NCBI RefSeq assembly: GCF_015624505.1
Contig: NZ_CP061379.1
Span: 1,798,001-1,862,000 of the forward strand
DNA length: 64,000 nucleotides
Reading direction: 5' to 3'
From: Bradyrhizobium commune
GTDB taxonomy: Bacteria; Pseudomonadota; Alphaproteobacteria; Rhizobiales; Xanthobacteraceae
The notes under the pieces were generated by a model. That model was not told the DNA's origin, did not search any database, and saw only the letters and a program-made list of their open reading frames with translations. A program made the position numbers and the translations under genes. Of the stretch, positions 17,987 to 26,125 are shown in pieces; position 1 is the stretch's first letter; each line of letters begins with the position of its first letter.

Positions 17987-18202
17987 ATGAGCCGTCCCCT
18001 TCTTCCCCTGAAAGCAGGTGCCATTGTTCTCACGCTATTGTGGACGGCGTGGATCATGTGGTGGAGCGGCTCGTTCTCGGGCGTCAGCGTGGTGATCCTC
18101 GCCTCGTGCGGCGCGGCAGTCGGCTATCTCTGGTACCGCGCCATGCGCTGGCAGTTCGAGCGCATGGGCATGCTGCCGCGCCCCGAGGATCAAGCGAAGT
18201 AG
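17987..18202 (+). CDS. Small two-helix membrane protein
   Basis: A 71-residue protein with two hydrophobic segments (AGAIVLTLLWTAWIMWW and SVVILASCGAAVGYLWY) and a charged C-terminus. GGAG is about ten bases before the ATG at 17987 and only four before the in-frame ATG at 17981, so the second ATG is the better start. The next gene, encoding the collagen-like protein, converges on it with eight bases between the stops. Function unknown. Confidence 0.65.
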   Translation: MSRPLLPLKAGAIVLTLLWTAWIMWWSGSFSGVSVVILASCGAAVGYLWYRAMRWQFERMGMLPRPEDQAK

Positions 18203-18210
18203 ACGTGCTG

Positions 18211-18699
18211 CTAATCCTTTTGGCCGTGCTTCTTCTTCTTCTTCTTTTTCTTGTGCTCGTCGCCTTCGCCGTCGTCCTCATTATCGAGCGACGCCTCCTC
18301 GGCTTCATGCACGGCGGCTTCGAGCGCGGCGCGCTCAGCGGCTTCCAGCTCGCGCTGGCGGCGACGCTCGTCCCAGGCGTCGAAGAGCTGCTCCAGCCAT
18401 GGCAGCACCTGCTCGATCGACGGCATTTGGCCGGGCGGACCGGCCTCGCCGCGAGGACCTTGTGGGCCTGCGGGACCCTGCGGCCCGGCGGCTCCCCGCG
18501 GACCGGCATCGCCCGCCTTGCCCGGCAGACCGGCCTTGCCCAGCGCGCCCGCCTTTCCGGCCGGCCCGGGCTTGCCCTGCGGACCCGGCTTGCCGCGCGC
18601 GCCGTCCGGTCCGCGCTTGCCCGGATGACCCTGCGGTCCGGGCCGCCCCGGTTCGCCCTGCCGCCCGCGCGGCCCTTGCCGTCCCTGATCGTCTGCCAC
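18211..18699 (-). CDS. Collagen-like protein with acidic coiled region and poly-Lys tail
   Basis: A 162-residue protein read from the GTG at 18699, which has GAGGAG about nine bases upstream. Residues 6-92 are 29 uninterrupted Gly-X-Y triplets, many with Pro or Lys, the pattern of a collagen triple helix. After this come [19 protein letters not shown] and a long Glu/Ala-rich helix that could trimerise. The tail has eight consecutive lysines. No signal peptide is visible, unusual for bacterial collagen-like proteins, most of which are surface or secreted. The frame upstream of the GTG has no support. Confidence 0.8.
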   Translation of the reverse strand: MADDQGRQGPRGRQGEPGRPGPQGHPGKRGPDGARGKPGPQGKPGPAGKAGALGKAGLPGKAGDAGPRGAAGPQGPAGPQGPRGEAGPPGQMPSIEQVLPWLEQLFDAWDERRRQRELEAAERAALEAAVHEAEEASLDNEDDGEGDEHKKKKKKKKHGQKD

Positions 18700-18853
18700 G
18701 CCGCTACTCCTCTGCTCAAGCAGGCTACTTAGCGGCGTTTGACGACAGCGGCAATTCCGTCCGTGCATCGCGGCGGGCTTGATCAACATCAATCGGCGGC
18801 ACGGGTCGCCGTGTCATTGGATGGGCACGGCCACAATTTCGCGAGGAGCGACG

Positions 18854-19111
18854 ATGCGCGCAGCGTGGGAGATCTTTTGCCTGTCGGCGGTCATCTTCGC
18901 GACTGCGCTCGGCCTCGCTCATCTGCTCGTGCCCGATGTCGTCCCCGTCGGCTATGCCGAGGAACCGCAGGCCTCATGGGCCGTGCTGACGGCCTTCTTG
19001 CTGCGCGCAATCGAGCTGACCGCGGCGTGGGTCGCGATCATCGCTTTGGCGCTGCTCGCCGGCGCCAAACTGTGGCAGACGTTTCGGCACGCGGCATCGC
19101 GCGCGGAATGA
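18854..19111 (+). CDS. Small two-helix membrane protein
   Basis: An 85-residue protein with two long hydrophobic segments (FCLSAVIFATALGLAHLLV and LLRAIELTAAWVAIIALALLAG). The ATG at 18854 is preceded by GAGGAG at good spacing; the frame further upstream is not supported. It converges on the HTH gene at 19127. No domain is recognised. Confidence 0.68.
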   Translation: MRAAWEIFCLSAVIFATALGLAHLLVPDVVPVGYAEEPQASWAVLTAFLLRAIELTAAWVAIIALALLAGAKLWQTFRHAASRAE

Positions 19112-19126
19112 TCGCAGCCTCACGCG

Positions 19127-19375
19127 CTAGTCGTGATAGGCGGGCACGTCGATGCCGGAGGCGGCGTAGAGCCTGATCTTGTTGCGCAGCGTGCGCACCG
19201 ACAGGCCGAGCACGCGCGACGCGCGCGTGCGGTTACCGTCGCAGCGCGCGAGCGTCTGGAGCACGAGCTCGCGCTCGACCTCTCCGACGGTCGCACCGAT
19301 CAGCAGCGGAACGATTTCATTGGGGGCAAGGAATTGCGCGCCCTGCTCGGGCGCCGCGACATGAACAGTGGTCAT
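19127..19375 (-). CDS. Orphan Fis-type helix-turn-helix protein, FlbD C-terminus-like
   Basis: An 82-residue protein consisting almost only of a Fis-type DNA-binding domain. VGEVERELVLQTLARCDGNRT followed by ASRVLGLSVRTLRNKIRLYAASG closely follows the C-terminus of NtrC-class activators, especially FlbD. There is no receiver and no AAA+ sigma-54 domain. GGGGAG lies eight bases before the ATG at 19375. It could compete for FlbD sites or bend DNA. No flagellar genes are in view. Confidence 0.82.
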   Translation of the reverse strand: MTTVHVAAPEQGAQFLAPNEIVPLLIGATVGEVERELVLQTLARCDGNRTRASRVLGLSVRTLRNKIRLYAASGIDVPAYHD

Positions 19376-19580
19376 CAACAAACTCCCCGATCAACGCCCG
19401 CTTCCAGCGTTGGAAGCGGATCGAGAACAAACGACCCCCAGGCCGTATTTGTACGGTGGGTGGGTTTGGTTAATGAAAGGTTAATTGCGCCATGGTCGCA
19501 CCAATTGACCTTGGGAATGCCGCCGCGCCGCCGCGATTGGCACAGGATGCATAGCGATGCGGACCGATCTCGGGTCGCGC

Positions 19581-20348
19581 TCACACCGTGCGATATCCGC
19601 CATCCACCATCACGATCGTTCCCGTGACGTAGGACGACAGATCCGACGCGAGGAAGATCGCGGGTCCCACGATATCCTCCGGCTTGCCGGTGCGCGCGAG
19701 CGGGGTGTGGTCGACGAAGGCCTGCACCAGCGCCGGATTGGTGGCGCGCACATGGAGGTTGATGTTGGTCTCGATGAAGCCCGGGCCGATCGCGTTGACG
19801 CGCACGCCTTCCTTGCCGAGCTCGACAGCGAGCGCCTTGGTGAAGCCGAGCACGCCGTGTTTCGAGGTCGTATACGCCGCCGAGCTCGGCGTGCGCAAAT
19901 GCACGAAAGACTGGATCGAGCCGATATTGACGATGCGGCCTTTGCTCGCGCGCAACGGAGCGAGAAACGCCTGCGTCACGTTGAAGACGCCGTTGAGGTT
20001 GAGCGAGATGATGTCGTTCCAGTCCTTCGCGACCGTCTCCATCTCCGCGGTGAAGGCGTTGCGGCGGGTGATGCCGGCATTGTTGACGAGGATCGAGACC
20101 TGCCCGACCTTGTCGGCGATCTGCTTTGCCATCGCGAAACAGTCGTCACGCCTGGTCACGTCGAGCGCAAAGCTCTCGGCCTTGCCGCCGGCCTTGCGAA
20201 TCTCCTGGGCTGCTTCAGCAACCGTCTCCGCGTTGACGTCGAGCAGCACCGCTTGCGCGCCCTCGCGGGCGTAGCCGGCCGCGATCGCGCGGCCGATACC
20301 GGAACCGGCGCCGGTGACGACGGCGATGTGGTTTGCAAGCAATGCCAT
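19581..20348 (-). CDS. SDR family oxidoreductase
   Basis: A 255-residue classical short-chain dehydrogenase. The cofactor motif is VVTGAGSGIGRAIA, the Asp before LLDVNAET suggests NAD preference, NNAG is present, and the active site is Ser in NIGSIQSF with YTTSK (Tyr and Lys). The C-terminal VTGTIVMVDGGYRTV matches FabG-like and glucose 1-dehydrogenase-like members. The substrate is unknown. It stands alone, divergent from the J-domain gene. Confidence 0.92.
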   Translation of the reverse strand: MALLANHIAVVTGAGSGIGRAIAAGYAREGAQAVLLDVNAETVAEAAQEIRKAGGKAESFALDVTRRDDCFAMAKQIADKVGQVSILVNNAGITRRNAFTAEMETVAKDWNDIISLNLNGVFNVTQAFLAPLRASKGRIVNIGSIQSFVHLRTPSSAAYTTSKHGVLGFTKALAVELGKEGVRVNAIGPGFIETNINLHVRATNPALVQAFVDHTPLARTGKPEDIVGPAIFLASDLSSYVTGTIVMVDGGYRTV

Positions 20349-20459
20349 GACATTTTCCTCCCGGATTCGTTTCTAAGTTTCATGAAAGGCTAACTCGAAA
20401 TTAAGGGGTCGGAAACGGCGGCCTTGGCATACTGTTCTTCATTGCTAAACGTTGCGCGC

Positions 20460-20945
20460 ATGATGGAACGGCTGGACTCCTGGAAACTCGCTCTCGATCG
20501 CCTTCGCTCGGCGGATGGCGCTGACTGGCTAGATGCGGCCCGGCTTGTGGCCGAGATCGCGCGGATGAGCACGGATGCGACGTTACGGCAGGCCGCAGAA
20601 CAGGCGCTTCCCGTGCTGCGCCAGGCCGCCGACAATGACGATCACAATGTCGCCGTGGCTGCGCGGCGCCGGATCGGCGTGATGCTCGACGTCGTCCATG
20701 ATCTGACCGCGCCGCGCTTCGGCCGCCGCAACGCGATGCCGAAAAAACTCTCCAGCGAGGATCGCGCCCGCAAAGTCCTCGGTCTGCCGCTCGCCGTACA
20801 GCTCACTTGCGACGAGATCCAGCAGGCCTATCGCCGCGCCGCCAAGGGCATGCATCCCGACCAGGGCGGCAGTTCCGAGGCTTTCATCAACCTCGCCGCC
20901 GCGCGCGACATCCTGATCCATCCCGGCGCCCACAAGGACGCGTGA
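20460..20945 (+). CDS. J-domain protein
   Basis: A 161-residue protein. The C-terminal 60 residues form a J-domain with the HPD motif in MHPDQGGSSEAF and preceding helix DEIQQAYRRAAKG. The N-terminal 100 residues are helical (WLDAARLVAEIARM, LRQAAEQALPVLRQAA) and resemble HEAT-like repeats. J-proteins stimulate DnaK ATPase; the client is unknown. Adjacent ATGs at 20460 and 20463 are both possible starts. It converges on the next gene with seven bases between the stops. Confidence 0.85.
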   Translation: MMERLDSWKLALDRLRSADGADWLDAARLVAEIARMSTDATLRQAAEQALPVLRQAADNDDHNVAVAARRRIGVMLDVVHDLTAPRFGRRNAMPKKLSSEDRARKVLGLPLAVQLTCDEIQQAYRRAAKGMHPDQGGSSEAFINLAAARDILIHPGAHKDA

Positions 20946-20952
20946 GAGCGCC

Positions 20953-21591
20953 TCAGCTCTTGTTGACGCAGCTCGGATAGGGCGCGGCCTCGCCTGCGAT
21001 GATCGGGCAGAGATCGATCGGGCTCAGATCGCGCAGGCGCGCCTGCCAGCGTTCGTCGTTCACCGGCGGCTCGTCGCTCTCGTCGCCGCGCTCGGCCCAT
21101 TGGATGGTGTAATAGTCGGTCGCGCCCTTCAGCGTGATCAAGAGCGCGGTCTCGCTGTGCCGGGTCGGGCCGCTGTCGATGCGGCCGCAGCCGATCACGG
21201 CGACGAAGCCTTCGTGGCGGCCGAAGTTCATCTCGCCGAACGGTTTTGCCGCAAAGCTGTCGGGGCAGGACGATCTGAAGCCACCGGCGATCGAGCCCGC
21301 GAACTTGTCCGGTGAGCTACCCGGCGTCAGCGTCATGCCCTTCTCGCCGGTCACCGTGATCATCTGCGTCCAGAGCTCCGGTGTCTCGCCCTTGAGCACG
21401 GCCTCGCGGATGTAATGGCCGCCCTTGGTGTTCTCGAACACCGCGGTGAAATGCGACGGCATCGTGAAGCTGACGAGCTGGCCGAAGATCGGCGAGATCA
21501 CGCGAAACGATTGCGGGGCCTGTGCCTGTGCGATGGAGGTCAGCGCGAGCGCTGCGCCCAGGACCGCTGCTTTCATGGTGAGCGCGCGCAT
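20953..21591 (-). CDS. Exported hypothetical protein
   Basis: A 212-residue protein with a signal peptide (ending SIAQAQA). The mature part opens QSFRVISPIFGQLVSFTMPSHF and contains a Cys pair (SSCPDSF, VIGCGR) and a C-terminal pair (LCPIIAG, PSCVNKS), probably disulfide-bonded in the periplasm. The middle is beta-rich. No known domain is recognised. The start could also be the ATG at 21576. Confidence 0.7.
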   Translation of the reverse strand: MRALTMKAAVLGAALALTSIAQAQAPQSFRVISPIFGQLVSFTMPSHFTAVFENTKGGHYIREAVLKGETPELWTQMITVTGEKGMTLTPGSSPDKFAGSIAGGFRSSCPDSFAAKPFGEMNFGRHEGFVAVIGCGRIDSGPTRHSETALLITLKGATDYYTIQWAERGDESDEPPVNDERWQARLRDLSPIDLCPIIAGEAAPYPSCVNKS

Positions 21592-21623
21592 GGAGTTTGT
21601 CCCGCGAGTGAGTTGAAACGCGA

Positions 21624-21658
21624 CCGGGCAAGGATGCTAGCATCGCATCCTTGCCCGG
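21624..21658 (-). terminator. Long perfect hairpin, probable terminator
   Basis: CCGGGCAAGGATGC and its exact complement form a 14-bp stem around seven bases, 25 bases past the stop of the minus-strand gene at 21683. The T-run after it is poor. Confidence 0.6.
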
Positions 21659-21682
21659 CCCTTGTCGTCCGCCGATCGAATT

Positions 21683-21934
21683 TTACCAGGCGCAGTGGCC
21701 GTCCTTCAGCGCCGCGTCCTTCAGCATGAGTGCGTCGAGGAAGGTCGGAACGGTCGCGCTGACGCGATGATAGTCGGAGGGCCACGGCGTGGTCGGGATG
21801 CTCTCGTCCCAGATCTGGCAGAAGCCGCCATTCTGCCAGCGGATCAGATGATAGCCGGCCTCGGCCGGGCTTGCGGCGACGAGGGCGGCAATGGCGAGAC
21901 CGGCGGCCGCGCACAGCACGGAAATACGACGCAT
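21683..21934 (-). CDS. Small exported protein, GYxxIRWxNxGxCQxW family
   Basis: An 83-residue protein with a signal peptide (ending SPAEAG). The mature part of about 57 residues starts YHLIRWQNGGFCQIWDE and ends with a second cysteine (DGHCAW). The two cysteines can form one disulfide. The gene at 22170-22430 encodes a clear paralog. Function unknown. Confidence 0.75.
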   Translation of the reverse strand: MRRISVLCAAAGLAIAALVAASPAEAGYHLIRWQNGGFCQIWDESIPTTPWPSDYHRVSATVPTFLDALMLKDAALKDGHCAW

Positions 21935-22107
21935 GGATCAGCTCCTTAAATGAAAAGACGTGATGCGCCTCCCGACAATGACGGGAGGGGTGGTGCGGGG
22001 CCCCTGGAACCTGCGCCCCGGACACGATGTGAGTAGTTCCGCGCGCTGATGAGGTTCAAACCGCGCGCATGGGAATTCGCCCAGCCAGCCAGCCGCCGGC
22101 GCCGGCG

Positions 22108-22141
22108 CAAAAAGCAAAGGCGGGCTGCTCGCGCAACCCGC
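22108..22141 (-). terminator. Rho-independent terminator
   Basis: On the minus strand GGCGGG and CCCGCC form the stem (with inner TTGC/GCAG pairs), followed by TTTGCTTTTT. It lies 29 bases after the stop of the gene at 22170. Confidence 0.8.
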
Positions 22142-22169
22142 CCTCGAATTGGATTGGCTTAAGGCCCGC

Positions 22170-22430
22170 TCAGAGCGTGCAGCGGCGCTCCGCGCGCATC
22201 TTGATCTGGAGCTCGGAGGCCTGCGTGAAGGTCGGCAGCGGCTTGCTGACCACCTTGTAGGTCGACACGCCCCACTGGAACGGCTTGTACCTCAGGTCCT
22301 CATTCCAGACCTGGCAGATGCCAGTGTTGTCCCACCGGATCACGTAATAGCCGACCTTCGCGGACGCGGGCACGGCGAACACGGAAGAGGCGATGCCGGC
22401 AACGGCACAAAGGGCGAAAACGCGACGCAT
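22170..22430 (-). CDS. Small exported protein, GYxxIRWxNxGxCQxW family
   Basis: An 86-residue protein with a signal peptide (ending PASAK). The mature start is GYYVIRWDNTGICQVWNED, and the end has a second cysteine (RRCTL). It aligns along its whole length with the protein at 21683-21934 and is its tandem paralog. The ATG at 22430 begins the signal peptide. Function unknown. Confidence 0.75.
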   Translation of the reverse strand: MRRVFALCAVAGIASSVFAVPASAKVGYYVIRWDNTGICQVWNEDLRYKPFQWGVSTYKVVSKPLPTFTQASELQIKMRAERRCTL

Positions 22431-22597
22431 GAGAAAAATCTCCTGATGAGGACGTGAGGCGGAACTGGTGCGGCAAAACGTTGCGGCTGGCAAGCCGCCC
22501 CGGGGTCGATCACGGATATGTCAGATGAGACCGATCAGCCGTTTGACCTTTTGGACCGGCAATCTAGGATTGAAGGGGGATTTCAGGGGGCGGGCAT

Positions 22598-24328
22598 ATG
22601 ACAGACAAGATCGTGCTTTCTTCCGACGGCGGCTTTTACCGGGTCGCGGCGCCGGAGCTACTCGTCGTTCTCCTGCATCGGTATAACGCGACACCGGTCA
22701 CGATGCAGCAGATTGCGGAGGTTGTCCGCGACGAATATCCGCAGAGCGACATCTTTGCGCCGTGCCTGCCGGTCACCGTCAGCTCGTTCTCGTCTCCCGA
22801 TGAGCTGGCGAGATCCATCGCCGGGGACATCAGTTCACTTCCGTCGATTGGCGCCTATTCTGGGATCATTTTTATCGGGCACAGTCTCGGCGCAGTGCTG
22901 GCACGGAAGGTGTGGGCGCTGGCGCACGGCGCGACGCCTGAAGCGACGGTCGATCCGGAGCGGCGGCCGCTTCCCTGGGCGGGCAAGGTCGAACGAATTC
23001 TCCTGCTCGCCGCCGTGAGTCGTGGCTGGACGGTGTCCTCGGCACTCAAGCCGCTGGACCGGCTGTTGTGGACGATCGGAACGGCGTGGGGGAATTTTTG
23101 CCGGCACGTGCTCGGCAAGGAGCCGCTGATCTTCGGCTTTCGCCGCGGTGCGCCGTTCCTGACGACGACCCGGCTGCAGTGCCTGGCGATCAAGGAGGCC
23201 GGTGTCAGGCTGCCAATCACCGTCCAACTCATCGGCACGGACGATGACTTCATCGCCCCGACCGACAATCTCGATCTCGCGACCGGTGAGAACTTCTACT
23301 ACATGGAGGTTACCGGCGCGAGCCACGCCGCCATAGCCGATTTGCCGACCGACGGGGACGATCACAGTGCGCGATCGCGCTTTCGCCTGGCGCTGACGGC
23401 GAATGAGACCAAATTGAAAGAGAGCTCCGCGTCCGCCGACGACGTCTTCGACGGGTACGATGCGATCGACGATTTCGACGAGACGCTGCTTCCGACGATC
23501 CGTGACGAGGTGAAGCGCGTCGTGTTCGTCATTCACGGCATCCGTGACCGCGGGTTCTGGACCCGGCGCATCGCCCGTAAGGTGAAGTCCGTTGCGGGTC
23601 GCGGGGTGTGTCGTTCGGTGACGTCGACCTATGGCTTTTTCCCGATGGGGCCTTTTCTCCTGCCCTGGGTCCGTCGAAGCAAGGTGGAGTGGCTGCTGGA
23701 TCAATATGTCACGGCGAGATCGCTCTATCCGGACGCGAGCTTTTCCTACATCGGGCACAGCAACGGCACATACCTTCTCGCGAAGGCTCTCGAGATCTGT
23801 CCGGCGATCCGTTTCGAGGACGGCGCGATCTTCTGCGGCAGCATGGTTCGTCGCGATTTCGAATGGTCGAAATATATTCCGCGCCAGATCGGCCGCATGC
23901 TGAACTACGTCGCCACCAATGACTGGGTCGTCGCGATCTTTCCCTACGGTCTCGAACGCATGCGTTTGCAGGACGTCGGCGGAGCCGGCCATCTCGGCTT
24001 CCTCGACCCGGACAGCGCCAATATTCGTTTCGCTTCGGGTGAGCACAGCGCGGCGCTGGCGCCGGACAAGTGGGAGGAAATGGCCCAGTTCATCCTGAAC
24101 GGCAAGGATCCTGAGCATCGCGTGCACGGCGTCTCTCCGAATCCGGCCAACCTCGCGCGCGGGGAATGGTCACGGCTGATCTGGGGCCTTCTCGTGGTCG
24201 GCGTGCTCGGCATCGGCGCCGCGATGCTCGCGCTGTTGTGGTGGCGTGCGGGCTGGCGGGGACCGGTCATCACATTGGGGTTCTGCTTGTACGTTTACAT
24301 TGTCAAGGTCGTGCTGACGCGGGCATGA
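22598..24328 (+). CDS. Two alpha/beta-hydrolase domains in one membrane-anchored protein
   Basis: A 576-residue protein with two hydrolase units in tandem. The first has GHSLG at residues 94-98 (Ser96), a likely acid in IGTDDDFIAP (around 216) and His in TGASHAAIAD (around 243). The second opens VVFVIHGIRDRGFW, has GHSNG at 386-390 (Ser388), a likely acid in NDWVVAIFP and His in GAGHLGF. So both triads look complete. The last 50 residues hold two transmembrane helices (LLVVGVLGIGAAMLALLWW and PVITLGFCLYVYIVKVV), and there is no signal peptide, so the catalytic part should face the cytoplasm. The substrate is unknown; lipids would suit the anchor. Confidence 0.82.
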   Translation: MTDKIVLSSDGGFYRVAAPELLVVLLHRYNATPVTMQQIAEVVRDEYPQSDIFAPCLPVTVSSFSSPDELARSIAGDISSLPSIGAYSGIIFIGHSLGAVLARKVWALAHGATPEATVDPERRPLPWAGKVERILLLAAVSRGWTVSSALKPLDRLLWTIGTAWGNFCRHVLGKEPLIFGFRRGAPFLTTTRLQCLAIKEAGVRLPITVQLIGTDDDFIAPTDNLDLATGENFYYMEVTGASHAAIADLPTDGDDHSARSRFRLALTANETKLKESSASADDVFDGYDAIDDFDETLLPTIRDEVKRVVFVIHGIRDRGFWTRRIARKVKSVAGRGVCRSVTSTYGFFPMGPFLLPWVRRSKVEWLLDQYVTARSLYPDASFSYIGHSNGTYLLAKALEICPAIRFEDGAIFCGSMVRRDFEWSKYIPRQIGRMLNYVATNDWVVAIFPYGLERMRLQDVGGAGHLGFLDPDSANIRFASGEHSAALAPDKWEEMAQFILNGKDPEHRVHGVSPNPANLARGEWSRLIWGLLVVGVLGIGAAMLALLWWRAGWRGPVITLGFCLYVYIVKVVLTRA

Positions 24329-24365
24329 GCCGGCTCAACCTGGCCATGATCGCCGTTTGCAACGG

Positions 24366-24749
24366 TCACTTCGCCAGCGAGGCCACCGCCTCGATCTCGA
24401 TCAGCATTTTCGGATCTGGCAGCGCCTGCACCACGCAGGTGGTGCGGGCCGGATAGGGCGGAGGCCCGAACGCGCCGGCATAGAGCGCGTTCATGGCGGC
24501 GACGTCGGAGGCGCGGGTCAAGAGCACGTTGACCTTGACGAGATCGCGGGTCGTGGCACCGGCCTCGTCCAGCACGCGCTTGATGTTGACGACGACGTTT
24601 CCGAACTGCGCCTCGAAACCATCAGGCAGCGCGCCGGCCGCGTCGAAGCCGGGAATGCCGGAGACGAACAGGAGGTCGCCGACGCGCGCGGCAAAGGACA
24701 GCGGCGGTGCCTTGACGTGCGGCGGGGGCGCGAAGTGCTGGATCGGCAT
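24366..24749 (-). CDS. RidA family protein
   Basis: A 127-residue YjgF/YER057c/UK114-type protein. VGDLLFVSGIPGFDAAG, NVVVNIKRVLDEAGAT and VLLTRASDVAAMNALYAGAF are the family blocks. PARTTCVVQALPDPKMLIEIEAVAS gives the usual arginine that binds carboxylates. RidA hydrolyses reactive enamine/imine intermediates; members with a changed pocket do other deaminations. It stands alone. Confidence 0.92.
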   Translation of the reverse strand: MPIQHFAPPPHVKAPPLSFAARVGDLLFVSGIPGFDAAGALPDGFEAQFGNVVVNIKRVLDEAGATTRDLVKVNVLLTRASDVAAMNALYAGAFGPPPYPARTTCVVQALPDPKMLIEIEAVASLAK

Positions 24750-24975
24750 GGGTCACCTCGGGATCGTGTCGGGCGCATGAGCGTAGCGGCGAGACAGGCT
24801 CACTCCAACAAAAAACGCGAAAACAACCCCATGCACAGTAGAAATGATAGGCGAAGATGAAATTCGGGAAGGCAGAAATAATGTTTGATTCGTCGGGCAA
24901 AACAGGAGCATAATGGCAGGGTGGGGATGAGCGCCCGCGAAGGCCGGCGAAGGAGTTGCCGGAGCCCGTCCACCC

Positions 24976-25055
24976 CGTCATTGCGAGCGCAGCGAGGCAA
25001 TCCAGGCTGTCTCCGCGGAAAGACGCTGGATTGCTTCGCTACGCTCGCAATGACG
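24976..25055. repeat. Interspersed inverted repeat, CGTCATTGCGAGCG family
   Basis: Outer arms CGTCATTGCGAGCG / CGCTCGCAATGACG and inner GCAATCCAG / CTGGATTGC. The same family occurs at 34509-34595, 42265-42353 and 61118-61181. It fills most of the 497-base gap 24750-25246, which has no gene. Confidence 0.85.
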
Positions 25056-25105
25056 GAGAGTGAGAACGTTCCGCGAGTCCCGCTGTCGCCGCTTCGCTGA
25101 GGCAG

Positions 25106-25149
25106 CCCCTCACCCCAACCCTCTCCCCGTAAGAGCGGGGCGAGGGAGC
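25106..25149. repeat. CCCCTCACCCCAACCCTCTCCCCG repeat fragment
   Basis: A short copy of the 'ctctccccg ... cgggg(c)gaggg' family, larger copies of which lie at 43710-43862 and 57654-57815. CTCTCCCCGT/GCGGGGCGAG forms the hairpin. Confidence 0.7.
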
Positions 25150-25246
25150 AGACTGAGCCTCATCATTTTGCCGCCGCGATCCATGGGTTAGATTCGCTGC
25201 ATCTGATTCGCATCCCTCCTTGAAAAATAGCCCCCGGAGACGCCCC

Positions 25247-25681
25247 ATGAAGATCGCATCCACCCTGCGCGCCGCGCTGGTTGCCATTGCCGCCCTGGCC
25301 GGCCTTTCGACCGCGGCGCGGGCCGATGGCGGCACGGTGGTGCTGACGATCTACAAGGCGGGCTGGATCATCGGCGGCTCGGGTGGCTCGGGCGTGCTGA
25401 ACTTCCGCGGCCGCGCCTATTCGCTCTCGACCGGCGGGCTCGACTACGGCCTGGTGTTCGGCGGCTCCAAGACCGTGCTGCGCGGCCGCGTCTCCAACAT
25501 CAACCGTCCGTCGGACGTTGCCGGCGTCTACGGCGCCGCCGGTGCCGGCCTTGCCGTCGGCCGCGGCGCCCGCGCCATCGTGCTGACCAACCAGAAGGGC
25601 GCGGTGCTGGAATTGTCGGGCTACCAGACCGGCCTGATGGCGAATGCGGATCTGAGCGGGTTGGCGATCACGATGCGGTAG
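25247..25681 (+). CDS. Exported glycine-rich hypothetical protein
   Basis: A 144-residue protein with a signal peptide (MKIASTLRAALVAIAALAGLSTAARA). The mature part is beta-rich and glycine-rich: KAGWIIGGSGGSGVLNFRG, then YSLSTGGLDYGLVFGGSKTVLRGRV and GAGLAVGRGARAIVLTNQKGAVLELSG. The pattern recalls DUF1134/SYLF-like lipid-associated beta proteins, but the match is weak. The ATG at 25247 has CCGGAG about nine bases upstream. The function is unknown. Confidence 0.72.
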   Translation: MKIASTLRAALVAIAALAGLSTAARADGGTVVLTIYKAGWIIGGSGGSGVLNFRGRAYSLSTGGLDYGLVFGGSKTVLRGRVSNINRPSDVAGVYGAAGAGLAVGRGARAIVLTNQKGAVLELSGYQTGLMANADLSGLAITMR

Positions 25682-25693
25682 AGGCTTGGCGCA

Positions 25694-26125
25694 TCAAGGG
25701 GTCTTCAACGTAAAGGGCTCTGGCAGCAGTCTGCCGAGAGACGTTTGACCGACGCCATCGACGATGACGGTGGTGTCGGGAGAAGCGAATTCCGCGATGA
25801 CCTGACGGCAGGCGCCGCATGGCATGCGCGAGGAGGGCTCGGCATCCGGCGCCGCGTCGATGCAGGCAACCGCGACTGCGTCGATCCTGCGATGTCCCTT
25901 GGTCACCGCATTGAAGATCGCGGTTCGCTCGGCGCAAACCGTCAGCCCGTAGGAGGCGTTCTCGACATTGAAGCCGGTGAAGATCTCGCCATCGGCCAGC
26001 ACGGCGGCGCCGACGCGGAATCGGGAGTAGGGCGCGTAAGCCGTCTCGGCAGCCGATCGGGCCTTCTTGAGCAGCTGGTCCAGGGTATCGGCCGCGACTT
26101 TCGTGCCTTGGTTTTCCGACGTCAC
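25694..26125 (-). CDS. cdd: Cytidine deaminase
   Basis: A 143-residue enzyme of the tetrameric cytidine deaminase type. Zinc ligands are Cys64 in CAERTAIFNA and Cys103/Cys106 in PCGACRQ, with catalytic Glu66. FNVENASYGLTVC is the substrate-binding block. It converts cytidine and deoxycytidine to uridines. The start is a GTG that overlaps the stop of the upstream gene in GTGA, which implies translational coupling. It is the last gene of a three-gene operon led by a patatin phospholipase, not a normal pyrimidine salvage setting. Confidence 0.9.
   Translation of the reverse strand: MTSENQGTKVAADTLDQLLKKARSAAETAYAPYSRFRVGAAVLADGEIFTGFNVENASYGLTVCAERTAIFNAVTKGHRRIDAVAVACIDAAPDAEPSSRMPCGACRQVIAEFASPDTTVIVDGVGQTSLGRLLPEPFTLKTP

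Noticed and set aside
18211..18792. Extended collagen-like protein starting at 18792
   Set aside because: The first 31 residues are not collagen-like, and the GTG at 18699 has a good ribosome binding site.
22835..24127. 430-codon minus-strand frame opposite the two-hydrolase gene
   Set aside because: Antisense shadow; the plus-strand gene has two catalytic motifs and membrane helices.
24750..25246. Possible tRNA or small gene in the 497-base gap
   Set aside because: Only repeat arms were found; no cloverleaf or T-loop sequence was seen. No tRNA was recognised anywhere in the window.
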